This document shows positions 1 through 11,600 of a stretch of 64,000 nt of DNA, piece by piece; position 1 is the first letter of the stretch, and each line of letters starts with the position of its first letter. The DNA lies in contig BDSL01000006.1 of assembly GCA_003116995.1 (NCBI GenBank), positions 1,950,501-2,014,500 on the forward strand, read 5' to 3'. The notes beneath the pieces were generated by a model. That model made no database searches, was not told the DNA's origin, and saw only the letters and a list, made by a program, of their open reading frames with translations. The stretch is from Yamagishiella unicocca (lineage: Eukaryota; Chlorophyta; Chlorophyceae; Chlamydomonadales; Volvocaceae). Position numbers and translations under genes: made by a program.

Positions 1-881
1 ATCAGGCGGTGTAGGCCGGCTCCTCCACAAGCTGCTGCTCCAACAGCTGAGCTCAGGGGCGGCCGCCGCCCCATGGGTCATCTCAGGCGCACTAATTGCA
101 AAACGCCACAACGAGCTAAGATCCATACCTCCCCCAGCAGCATGTTCCGAAAAACCCTTCGAATCCTCCATAAGGCATGCGGGTCCACATCCCTCCATGC
201 TGCTGCCAAGCCACGGCGCAGGACGGTATTCTGGGCCTTCCCACTGCGTGGTACATTTCCGACCCGGCGCGACCCGACTAAGCTATGACCCTGGTTTCCT
301 GCCGGGATACCTGCTGAGGACGGATCGCCTGCGACCGCTTTGGCGATCGTACAGTTCGTACGGTTGTGGAGGAAGCAGAACTACGTCTGGCTGCCGCCAG
401 CCCCGGCGAAACCCTAAACCCAAACTTCATCACACACTGTGCGTCTGAGTAAAAAATGAGCAGGCGAGGGGATGTGACGGTGTGGGGATTGCAGCCCTGG
501 TACTCTGCTCGCCCACTGAGAGGATTGTTGTTTGCAGACTGCAAAATATGTATTTTTGCACCGACAGACACGGGCTGCCGCTAAGATCATAAAATCAGTT
601 GTAAGGCTTGGGAGTCCTTTGCGGCGGAATTCGACACCGCTGCGTGGTAGGTTGGTTCAGTAGGGTTCAGGACGGCGCAGGAACCGTGTTCGGATCCGAG
701 TTCCGTACGCTCGTTATATTTTAACCAGGGTTCTACCGCGCGTCCGTCCACACGGCTCCAGTACTGCTTTAGTACCTAATGAAGCTTCAACGCAATCGCA
801 TGATTTCCTAGGTGCCGCAAATCACAGCTCCTGCAGATCGCGACGCCCTACCGCCCGGCGAGGCGGGATCAAACGTCCAGC
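1..881. other. 5' flank of armadillo gene copy 1 (duplicated)
   Basis: No coding exon is supported here. The stretch is nearly identical to 7804-8684 and forms the upstream flank and probable promoter/5'UTR of armadillo gene copy 1. Small differences from the second copy are indels, for example an extra CACGGCTCCA-containing segment near 750. The window therefore begins inside the duplicated unit, whose left edge is not visible. Confidence 0.7.
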
Positions 882-3800
882 ATGAGCCTGTCGCTGGAGT
901 CCTTGCACGCTCAGCTGAACGTAAGTTTTATTATCCGCAACATACGAAAGTAGGCGCAGTTTTGCGGGAGAGTGTGAAAAGTTGCAACGCTATCCTGCTG
1001 GCTTGGCGCAGGCGCAGGCGCAGCTGCTGAGCGAAGTCTGCCAGCGGACAGCGCTCTTGGAAAAGGTTTTACGTACCGTCACCCTGCACCTTGGACTCGA
1101 TGACCCGCGGCATGGAGCAGGTATGTTGCGCGTCTTGTCGGCTCGCCGGACCGCTTCAATTAAGGCCTCCACAGCTACGTCGTAAACATATTTGGAAATA
1201 ATCCGCATCAGAAAATCTGGGTTTACGCCAGGCCTTTACGATTGCTGTACTCCTCTACCTCCTGGCCCGCGCCGTTCCGCATTTCCACGACCCTCAGGGC
1301 CAGCATCCAACGGCTCTGACATATGCGCCGTAAATGACCGACACACGCCGGCGGGGAAACCTCTGCAGAGCAGCGTCGCCGCTGACGGCGCGGCAAATGC
1401 CCAATTCGGACTCTACCCCTTCACGGATCAGCAGCACCATCAGACGCAGCTGCACCAGCAGCCTCCCAATGGGCTCCTTTCGCGACAACAGCATCAGCAC
1501 CCCGAGGAGCCCTTGCACGGACTGACCCACGACTCCAACAGCCTTCCAACACAGCAGCCTCTCGGCAACTTGAACCACGTCGCCGGCGGCGGCCGGGGCG
1601 GGGCAGGGCAGGCTGCAGACCGCGACCGGAGCCGAGACCGCGACCGAGACTTGGACCCAGATCAGGGCGCTGGGCTGGTGGCCTCCCCCTGTAAATCCGC
1701 CTGGTCAGCCAGGTACGACACGGGGTCATCGTACGACACGGGGTCATCTTCCGGATGGGTGCGCTGCCGCTGGCTGCCTGGCTGGCGCCAGGCAGCCCCC
1801 TCTCCGGCTGCAGACAGGGCGGCTCCGGAACCCAATCCGGCACGCCAGCACTCCAGGGAACGCCCCAATCCCCATCCCTCCTGGCGCGCTCCACGTTGCC
1901 CTTGCCCCGCGGCTCCCGACAGCGGCCGCCTTCAACCCACTCCACCGCCTCCCGCCACGCCCCCACATGTATGTTGCCCCTGGCCCCGGTGCGAACAGGG
2001 ATGACCTCAGTGCCTACAGCGCCGCCTCCACGGCCATGTCGCTGCCCGCCACATTCCGGGCGCCGCCGCGGCCGCAGGGGCTGGCGGCGGCGGCAGCGAG
2101 GGCGCAGGCGCTGGCGGAGGCGGAGGCGGTGGGGCCGCCGGCAGGTCGAGGCGGCGGTGGGCCTCGCGCTGAGGCCGGCGGCGGTGCGGCGCCGGCAGGC
2201 GTGGGTAGTGGCGGCGGTGGCGGTGGCGGCGGTGGCGAGGCGTTTCCCGAGCTGGCTGACGACGAGACGCTGGCGAAGGTGGGGACACGGGGGCCTTATG
2301 TCGGGCAGCGGCGCGCAATGGCTCCGAAACCCTCCGCTCTCCCCTGCGTCTCCCGCTCCTCCCCAAGGGGGAGGTTCTTCTTCCGCACACGGGTTTTCCT
2401 TGCATCCCCTTCCACCTCGGTCGCCGGCAACCGCTCCATTGCGCACTTCGCTCCGGTTCAAGGAATGATTTGGGTGGCTGGGTTGCCATCCGCCCTAATT
2501 GACTTTCAAACGTAACTGCCCGGGCGGCTTCCCTTCCCTCACTGGCCCTACCTGTGAACTCCGGCAGCTGCTGGCAGCTGCTGGCGCCGACGCACATCCC
2601 TGGGCGCGACTGCTGGCGGCCACCAGCTGGGCGGAGCACAAGCTGGCAGCACCGGGAGGCGCCGTCGCAGAGCCCCCAGCAGACCCCTGGGTCTCTGAAG
2701 CCGCGGCTGCCGACGGCGGTGGCGGCGGTGGCGGTTGCGGCGGCACAGATGGTGCGGCGGCGGCGGCCGGCCGGCATCCCGCAGCCATGCCGCTGGAGGT
2801 GGCGCTGCTGATGTACGGATGTACGGGTGTCTTTCGGTGGCGCGCGGTCGGGGAGGGAGAAGATGGGTTGCAAGGAAACCCGTGTACGAAAGGAAAGGCC
2901 GTTGGGTGAGTGGGTCGCTTGCCCTGGTGGGTAGCAACGGGCTGCATGGAGTGCCGGCGGCGGCGGCCTGTCGCGCCTCCACTGGCTTTTCACGTCACTG
3001 CAACAATGATTTGCTCGCCGCCCGCCAGGGCGGCACCCCCCTGGAGCGACGCATCGCCGCGCACCTGCTGTGGTTCATCAGTCGCTCCGAGGAGGGCGCA
3101 CGTGCACTGTACGACACAGCGGCGGAGGCCGTTCAGGCCGACGGCCGCAGCGGCCGCTGCGGCGACGGCGGCGCCATTGGCGCCGACGTCGGCGGGTCGG
3201 CGGTGGCCGAGGGAGGCGGTCTGGTGGGCGCACTGGTGGCCGCTATGGGCGGCCAGGATGTGCACGCGGCCAAGGCGGCGGCGCTGGCGCTGCACAACGC
3301 TGTGATGGTGCCGGGCGGCGCAGAGGCCCTGGAGGTGAGGCCGGGTGTGGTCGGGCGGGAGGCATCTCGTGTCTTGTGGAAAGGGGCTTGTGTGGGTTGC
3401 TGATGCAGCGATTTGCTTGTACGGCGATTCCAAAAGGGCACGTGTATGGAACTGGGGCACACGCCTCCCGATGCCTACCAAGGGTTGCCCACACCTCGCG
3501 CTTATCTCCCGCGCCGTTGCAGGGCTGCTGCGGCGACCTGGTGGCAGCGCTGCTGGACATGCTGGCAGCCAGCGATGACATAGGAGGGGAGGCGGCGGCG
3601 GCATGCCTGGCGGCGGCGGCGGAGCGGAGCGGGCGGATGAGGGAGCAGATGATGGCGGGGGGCGGCGTGGAGGTGCGCATGTTTGTGTGTGGGGGAAGCC
3701 GAGTCCTTAGTTCTCGACCGTCGAGTCTGTAGCGGCGCTAGACCTCGGCGTGGGACCTCATCCCTCCAGATCCTGGCTCCTGTGCCTGCAGGCGCTCTCC

Positions 3801-4770
3801 ACGCTGCTGCGGTGTGGCGACCCTTCCACGCAGACCAGCGCAGCCGGAGCACTGGAGCATCTGTCGCTGGTGGGGGCTCCAGGGAGAGGAAGGCGCTCCA
3901 GGGAGGGGAGGGCAGAACGGGATGTTTAATGGGACGAGGCCCGATGAGATGAGGAGGAGGGCGCGCCAGGGTGTCCGGAGCGGGTCGAGTCGAGGGACCG
4001 GAGCTCCTGAGGCAGTCAAGGGGACCGGGAGCTGGGCTGCGGCTTTGTCCTACGCTGGACGATCCTCGTCGGACGTGTTGCTGCCGGACCCGACCTGTGG
4101 GTGCTGCTGTGAACCCTGGGGTGCGGTTGTTTGATGCCGCGTGCTGTGCGTGCTGTGCGTGCTGTGGGTGCTGTGGGTGCTGCAGGAGGTCGAGGGGGCG
4201 GCACGGCTGGCGGCTGGCGGCGGCGCGCGACAAGTGGTGGAGCTGCTGCGGCATGGCGATGGAGCGGCGAGGGTGGGTCGGAGCGGCGGCGGCTGGGCGG
4301 TTCGCGAGTGTTTCGCAGCGGGGGTCGTACAGTGGTTTGGGAGACCGTGCGTCCGGAGGCTCTACTAACTGCACGGTCTCCGAAAGAGTTGTTTTTTGTT
4401 GAGGTGGGCAGGGGTACGACCGCGCTTCGGACAACAAGGGGCTGCAAGGTAGGTTTGCGGCCGCTAGCGGCGCCGCACCACCGACGGGCGTTGGCTGGTA
4501 CCGAGTGCATGTACGGCGTCATCATGATGCCACGAGAGCTGGCTGGTGGCCTGTGCGGTACGACACCTGCAGGCCACACCAACTCACTCACTCCCAATCC
4601 CTCCAGTCCACAAAGCAGCCCCCACCCCGCCGCGCCCTGTGTCGCAACCCATCCCGCCGGCCCCTGCGCGCCGGAAGGTCCGTGCCGCGGGCATACTGCG
4701 CAACCTGGCGGATGTGGCGGACTGCCACCACGCGCTGCTGCGGGTGCGTCTTGAGTTCGAGTTTGGATGC
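882..4770 (+). pseudogene. Armadillo-repeat protein gene, truncated duplicate (copy 1)
   Basis: This matches exons 1-10 of the full-length copy at 8685-15753. Exons seen: 882-920 (MSLSLESLHAQLN), 1012-1120, 1298 to about 1680, about 1998-2278, 2568 onward (broken), 3029-3334, 3533-3672, 3792-3869, 4186-4272 and about 4678-4743. Two defects point to loss of function. Relative to copy 2, 273 bp are missing around 2807; this removes the end of exon 5, its splice donor and the start of the next intron, so reading through reaches a stop near 2909. Homology then ends at about 4770 in intron 10, where sequence jumps to an opposite-strand helicase fragment, so exons 11-16 are absent. Remaining splice sites and frames are still intact, which suggests a recent duplication. 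A shortened transcript cannot be excluded. Confidence 0.85.
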
Positions 4771-4776
4771 GCCGGC
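4770..4776. other. Tandem-duplication junction
   Basis: Left of this point the sequence matches armadillo intron 10 of copy 2 (up to TTTGGATGC, compare about 13050). To the right it is the interior of the helicase-like gene on the opposite strand. This is the join expected when a segment running from inside the helicase-like gene to inside the armadillo gene is duplicated in tandem. Confidence 0.75.
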
Positions 4777-7430
4777 CGACACGTGGGTCGCCGCGGCCCC
4801 CTGCGGCCGGTCTTGGTCCCGCAGCAGCGCCTGCGCCAGCCGCTGCTTGGCGGCGCTCATAACGACCACCTGCGTAACGAGCACGAGGCCCGGGCGTTGG
4901 CGGTTAGGCAGTTGGGCAGTTAGACGTGCGCCATCTAAAAGGAAGCCGCACACCCATGCACAACCGCCCGCCTCGCCCCACAGCCCCCACGCGACACCAA
5001 CCTGCGGAGTGCGCAGGTTCGCCTTGCGGCGCCGCTCCTCATCCTGCTTCTTGTACTTGTCCGCCGCCGCCCGCCGCGCAGCCACCGCCCGGGCCGCCCG
5101 CCACCGCCGCGCCGCCACCGCGCGGGGCCGCTCCTCATCCTGCTTCTTGAACTTGTCCGCCGCCGCCCGCCGCGCCGCCACCGCCTCCCTCTTCGCCTTC
5201 CTGGCCGCCCCCAGCTCGTTCCATAGCGACACGTATTCCTTAGCCAGGAGACGCTCCAGGGCCCGAGACCCTGCGGTAGGGCCGGAGAGCCCGGCAGCAA
5301 GTTACCGTTGTGCGTGTAGAGCACTCGTCAGCAGCCCTCCCTCGAGTGGCCACTCGGCTTCTACCAGTAAGGCCCACGAGTCCGGCCCCCACGAGTTGCT
5401 ACTCGGGTTTGCGTTTCAACTCCGCTCCCCCCTCTCATACCTGTTGTGTAACCAAGTCTTTATGCGCCCCTCTCATACGCCTTGGGATGGCTTCCCCGGC
5501 TAGCACTTCACCGCCCTGACGTCCCATCGGGGCCCCCACCCGCCCCCGGAGGCTTAGCTCACCCTGTACTCGGTGCAATGCCGCCAACGCGCCCCGCTCC
5601 CTAGCCTCCTCCTTGTCCGCCACCGCGTACTGCTTGTCCAATAAGACCACGATGTCGTCCTCCACGTGCTTGATGTCCGGCAACACCACCTGCGCGCGGG
5701 CGCGACCCGTGGGTCGGCCAGGCGTGTGAACCCCTTCCCGCCGCTCCTCCCCCGGGCTCCAGCAGCGCACCCGGCGACCCACCGGTATCCCGCCTAAGGC
5801 TGCCACCGTTAGGAGCCCCTCCAGCAGCCTGGGGGCCTGGCTACGGCCAACCGCCAACCACCAACCGCCCGCAGCCCTCTGGTGACCCATCCATCACGAT
5901 CCCGGCGCCGTCCGCACTGAAGGCACAAAAACACACACGATTCCCCCCGTGGCCCCATCCCGTCAGCCTTCAGGACCCCACCCCTCGTTTAACTGCCGAC
6001 CAACGGGTTTCCTCTCAACCCCGCCTTTCCCCCCTCGTGTCCACCTTGCACGCCCACATGCCGCTGCTCGTCATTCGGGGTGTCAGCCTGGCCCCGGGCC
6101 GCTTCTCCTTCTGTAGCCACTCGTGCAGGTGCATGGTGGGGCTCTGGGAGGTGTAGTACCCCGCCTTGCTGTTGATCTGCATCATGCCACCGCCGGCGGC
6201 GGGTGCAGCCGCCACGGCTGCGGCCAGGGTGCTGGGGGCTGCGCCGGGTTGGGTGCGCAGCGGTGGGGAGAGCGGGGAGGGCGGAAGCGGGGAAACCGTG
6301 TGTGTGGGTGTGTGTGTGTGTGGGTGGGTGGGTGGGTGGAGGGCGGAGCAAGGTGACGTGTACGTGGGCGGTCAGGCGGTGCGACTTGGCCGGGGGTAAG
6401 ATCGGGTGGCCCGGCAGCAGCAGGGAACCTTACGGCATGTCCGTCGTCGGCGAGGGTTCGACGGGCTAGAGAGCGGGCGGAGGAGCAAGGCCAGCATCCA
6501 ACGCAACCTGAAGGCCCCTTCGATACACCGCATCCCTCACTGCCTCACGTCCAGTCAACGACGGCTTTCGAAGTCACCCGTTCACACGTACGGTCAAGGA
6601 GAGGACATCCCCTTCCCCGCTGTAGGCCCTACCGTGCCCTTTGGCGGCGGCGGCAGCCGCCGCTGCAGCCACGGCGGTGCGGGCGGCGGCCGCGGCGGCC
6701 GCAGTCACAGCCGGGCCCGCGGCCACCGCTGCTGACTTCGATGCCCCGCCGCTGGCGCCGCCGGTGGCGGCGGCGGCCGCACCGTCGCTTCCTCCGTCGC
6801 CCCTTTCCTGGGGTTGCAGCTGGTCAGCGTGCTTGCTGGCGATGTGGTATGTGAGGCGCCCACTCTGTGGATCGCAATCGGTTTACACTTCTACTATTAG
6901 ACGTTTCAGCAATAACTGAGTCACGGGTGTGCGCAATCGCGGGAGCCGCGCGGTTAGGGGGTTTGGTGAGGTTGGGTGGGGTTACAATGGCGCCGGCTCG
7001 TACAGCTGACATCAGGCGCACATCAGTGCGTCGCGCCGGTGCGTTGGGAACGGGAAGAAACGTGCGTTTCGCTTTCGCTGCGTGCCCGTAGTTGTAAGTC
7101 AGGGTGCTGAGGGTCTAGTGGGGACATGGGCGTGGATGGAAGTGGTCGGCAACGGCGAAGGGGGCCAACTGGCCGCGTCGCCGTGGACCCTACATCCCCG
7201 ACCCCACCTGCTGGTATATCTTGTCGCAGTATGGGCATTTAACCTCCTGGTTACGTTTGTCAACAACCGCTGGTCCTTTCGTCCCGCCACCGCTGCCGGA
7301 CCTGCGCAAGGGAGAGAGACCCGCATCGCATGCTGCGCGCATGCAACTAGCTACAGCGGCGTCCCGCGCTGACTCACGCAAAGATCTTATTGGCCTTCTT
7401 CTTCTCCTCGCGGTTCCTTATGCCGCCCAT
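4776..7430 (-). pseudogene. 5' fragment of a DExH-box RNA helicase-like gene (C2H2 motif), truncated
   Basis: Seven in-phase exons read from ATG 7430: 7378-7430, 7208-7301, 6633-6864, 6045-6238, 5563-5689, 5002-5270 and 4869 down to about 4776. The roughly 350 residues start MGGIRNREEKKKANKIF. They contain a C2H2-type finger split across exons 2/3 (CPYC ... HIASKH), then MHLHEWLQKEKRPGAR, a VVLPD..HVEDDIV..LD segment, GALAALHRV, and a basic coiled coil with two AAADK(F/Y)KKQDEER repeats. This order resembles the N-terminal region of DHX57/DHX29-type DExH helicases, but no helicase motif is present because the sequence stops at the junction with armadillo copy 1. Reading frames and splice phases are undamaged up to the break. 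Family assignment is from memory of the N-terminal pattern and is moderate; the truncation is clear. Confidence 0.65.
6298..6340. repeat. TG/GGTG microsatellite
   Basis: A run of TGTGTG followed by GGGTGGGTGGGTGG lies in the intron between exons 3 and 4 of the minus-strand helicase-like fragment. It is simple-sequence repeat with no coding role. Confidence 0.85.
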
Positions 7431-8684
7431 CTTTGCAGGGCTTGCGAGCAGCACGGCCGCCGCGCACAATCTGGGGAATGATTAATTCGGGCGCCAATTC
7501 CTTCCCCCTAACTAAGAATCGAAGGAAACATACTTGCAGAAGATTTAATGTCCAGATTGGTAGGGGCACCAGCGCCAAAGATCTATCAAAATGGTGGCGC
7601 CTTTCATCATCACAACGTACGCTTGCGCGATGGTTAGAGAGATTGAAAACAGCAATGGAAGCAACAAATTAGAACGACACAAAGGAAGTTTAGTTCTGGC
7701 TAACGGCTTTTGGATCGGGAAAGTGCGATGAAATGTTGCGTGCGTCTGTGAGCCTGCAATAAGTTACCGGAGTTTTGATACAATCTGACTGTTCAACGCC
7801 AACTATTAGTTATGAGGCGGTATAGGTCGGCTCCTCCACGAGCTGCTGCTCCTAACAGCTGAGCGCAGGGGCGGCCGCCGCCCCATGGGTCATATCAGGC
7901 GCACTTATTGCAAAACGCCGCAATGAGCTAAGATCCACACCTCCCCCAGCAGCATGTTCCGAAAAACCCTTAGGGTCCTCCATAAGGCGCGCCGGTCCAC
8001 GTCCCTCCATGCTGCTGGTGCAGGACGGTATTTTGGGCCTTTCGTGGTACATTTCGGACCCGGCGCGACTCAACTAAGCTATGACCCCGGTTTCCTGCCG
8101 GGATACCTTCAGAGGATGGATTGCCTGCGACCGTTTTGGCGCTCGTACAGTTCGTACGGTTGTGGAGGAAGCGGAACTACGTCTGGCTGCCGCCAGCCCC
8201 GGCGATATCCCCACCGGACAGTCCCGGCGATATCCCAAGCTTCGTCACACACTGTGCGTCTGAGTAATTAATAAGCAGGCAAGGAGATGTGACGGTATGG
8301 GGATTGCAGCCCTGGTACTCCGCTCGCCCACTGAGAGGATTGTTGTTTGCAGACTGCAAAAGATGTATTTTTGCACTCACAGACACGGGCTGCCGCCAGG
8401 ATCAAAAAATTAATTGTAGGACTTGGGAGTCCTTTGCGGCGGAATTCGACACCGCTGCGTGGTAGGTTGGTTCAGTAGGGTTCAGGACGGCGCAGGAACC
8501 GTGTTCGGATCCGAGTTCCGTACGCTCGTTATATTTTAACCAGGGTTCTACCGCGCGTCCGTCCAGTACTTCTTAAGTACCTTGACGCTTCAACGCGATC
8601 GCATGATTTCCTAGGTGCCGCAAAGCACAGCTCCTGCAGATCGCGACGCCCTACCGCCCGGCGAGGCGGGATCAAACGTCCAGC
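7431..8684. promoter_or_regulatory. Divergent intergenic region between helicase-like fragment and armadillo copy 2
   Basis: This 1.25-kb interval separates the start codons of two divergently read genes, so it presumably holds both promoters. From 7804 it duplicates the first 881 bases of the window; 7431-7803 is present once here. No protein-coding exon is supported. I could not identify individual promoter elements. Confidence 0.55.
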
Positions 8685-11600
8685 ATGAGCCTGTCGCTGG
8701 AGTCCTTGCACGCTCAGCTGAACGTAAGTTTTATTATCCGCAACATACGAAAGTAGGCGCAGTTTTGCGGGAGAGTGTGAAAAGTTGCAACGCTATCCTG
8801 CTGGCTTGGCGCAGGCGCAGGCGCAGCTGCTGAGCGAAGTCTGCCAGCGGACAGCGCTCTTGGAAAAGGTTTTACGTACCGTCACCCTGCACCTTGGACT
8901 CGATGACCCGCGGCATGGAGCAGGTATGTTGCACGTGTTGTCGGCTCGCCGGACCGCCTCAGTTAAGGCCTCCACAGCTACGTCGTAAACATATTTGGAA
9001 ATAATCCGCATCAGAAAATCTGGGTTTACGCAAGGCCTTTACGGTTGCTGTACTCATTTACCTCCTGGCCCGCGCCGTTCCGCATTTCCACGACCCTCAG
9101 GGCCAGCATCCAACGGCTCTGACATATGCGCCGTAAATGACCGACACACGCTGACGGGGAAAGCTCTGCAGAGCAGCGTCGCCGCTGACGGCGCGGCAAA
9201 TGCCCAATTCGGACTCTACCCCTTCACGGACCAGCAGCACCATCAGACGCAGCTGCACCAGCAGCCTCCAAATGAGCTCCTTTCGCGACAACAGCATCAG
9301 CGCCCCGAGGCGCCCTTGCACGGACTGACCCACGACTCCAACAGCCTTCCAACACACCAGCCCCTGGTCAACCTGAACCACGTCGCCGGCGGCGGCCGGG
9401 GCGGGGCAGGGCAGGCTGCAGACCGCGACCGGGGCCGAGACCGCGACCGGGACTTGGACCCAGATCAGGGCGCTGGGGTGGTGGCCTCCCCCTGTAAATC
9501 CGCCTGGTCAGCCAGGTACGACACGGGGTCATTTTACGACATGGGGTCATCTTCCGGATGGGTGCGCTGCCGCTGGCTGCCAGGCAGCCCCCTCTCCAGC
9601 TGCAGACAGGGCGGCTCCGGAACCCAATCCGGCACGCCAGCACTCCAGGGAACGCCCCAATCCCCGTCCCTCCTGGCGCGCTCCACGTTGCCCTTGCCCC
9701 GCGGCTCCCGACAGCGGCCGCCTTCCACCCACTCCACCGCCTCCCGCCACGCCCACACATGTATGTTGCATGTATGTTGCCCCTGGCCCCGCTGCGAACA
9801 GGGATGACCTCAGTGCCTACAGCGCCGCCTCCACGGCCATGTCGCTGCCCGCCACCTTCCGGGCGCCGCCGCGGCCGCAGGGGCTGGCGGCGGCGGCAGC
9901 GAGGGCGCAGGCGCTGGCGGAGGCGGAGGCGGTGGGGCCGCGGGCAGGTCGAGGCGGCGGTGGGCCTCGCGCTGAGGCCGGCGGCGGTGCGGCGCCGGCA
10001 GGCGTGGGTGGTGGTGGCAGCGGTGGCGGCGGCGGTGGCGCCGGCGGCGGCGGCGGTGGTGAGGCGTTTCCCGAGCTGGCTGATGACGAGACGCTGGTGC
10101 AGGTGGGGAGACGGGGGCCTTATGTCGGGCAGCTGCACGCAGTGGCTCCGAAACCCTCCGCTCTCCCCTGCGTCTCCCGCTCCTTCCCCTCCCCCTCGGG
10201 GAGGTTCTTCTTCCGTACGCGGGTTTTCCCCCTCGGTCGCCAGCAACCGCTCCATTGCGCACTTCGCTCCGGTTCAAGGAATGATTTGGGTGGCTGGGTT
10301 GGCATCCACCCTAATTGACTTTCAAACGTAACTGCCCGGGCGGCTCCCTTTCCCCCACTGGCCCTACCTGTGAACTCCGGCAGCTGCTGGCAGCTGCTGG
10401 CGCCGACGCACATCCCTGGGCGCGACTGCTGGCGGCCACCAGCTGGGCGGAGCACAAGCTGGCAGCACCGGGAGGCGCCGTCGCAGAGCCCCCAGCAGAC
10501 CCCTGGGTCTCTGAAGCCGCGGCTGCTGACGGCGGTGGCGGCGGTGGTGGTGGCGGCGGCACAGATGGTGCGGCGGCGGCGGCCGGCCGGCATCCCGCAG
10601 CCATGCCGCTGGAGGTGGCGCTGCCGCCGCTGCCGCTGCCTACTTCTCTGCGGGCGAGCCTGGCAGGCGGGCCGCTGGCGGCGCTGGTGCTGATGCTGCA
10701 GTGCCGGGACGACCCGCGGGCCCGACTGGCGGCGGTGGCAACACCGGGGTGCCTGCAGGCTGCAGCTGGCATACTGCGCTGGGTGGGTAATACTGCGTCA
10801 GTGGTAGTTGACCTAACGGCTTAGGGCGATCTGGGTCAAGTCCAAACCGTCACGTTGCCGAAGCACGTGGCTTACATTGGGTCGTGGCGGATGTACGGAT
10901 GTACGGATGTACGGGTGTCTTTCGGTGGCGCGCGGTCGGGGAGGGAGAAGATGGGTTGCAAGGAAAACCCGTGTACGAAAGTAAAAGCCGTTGGGTGAGT
11001 GGGTCGCTTGCCCTGGTGGGTAGCAACGGGCTGCATGGAGTGCCGGCGGCGGCGGCCTGTCGCGCCTCCACTGGCTTTTCACGTCACTGCAACAATGATT
11101 TGCTCGCCGCCCGCCAGGGCGGCACCCCCCTGGAGCGACGCATCGCCGCGCACCTGCTGTGGTTCATCAGTCGCTCCGAGGAGGGCGCACGTGCACTGTA
11201 CGACACAGCGGCGGAGGCCGTTCAGGCCGACGGCCGCAACGGCCGCTGCGGCGACGGCGGCGCCAGCGGCGCCGGCGACGGCGGGTCGGCGGCGGCCGAG
11301 GGAGGCGGTCTGGTGGGCGCACTGGTGGCCGCTATGGGCGGCCAGGATGTGCACGCGGCCAAGGCGGCGGCGCTGGCGCTGCACAACGCTGTGATGGTGC
11401 CGGGCGGCGCAGAGGCCCTGGAGGTGAGGCCGGGTGCGGTCGGGCGGGAGGGCATCTCGTGTCTTGTGGAAAGGGACTTTGCGTGGGTTGCTGATGCAGC
11501 GATTTGCTTGTACGGCGATTCCAAAGGCGCATGTGTATGGAACTGGGACACACACCTCCCGATGCCTACCATGGGTTGCCCACACCTCGCACTTATCTCC

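Noticed and set aside
1421..2461. A 346-codon minus-strand frame and similar long frames over 9368-10255
   Set aside because: These are GC-rich shadows of armadillo exons 3-4; the two copies shift frame relative to each other through indels, as expected for non-coding reading.
6440..6460. GGTTCGA-like strings (also near 54055 and 55687) as tRNA T-loops
   Set aside because: No matching acceptor stem, D-arm or anticodon arm could be drawn around any of them.
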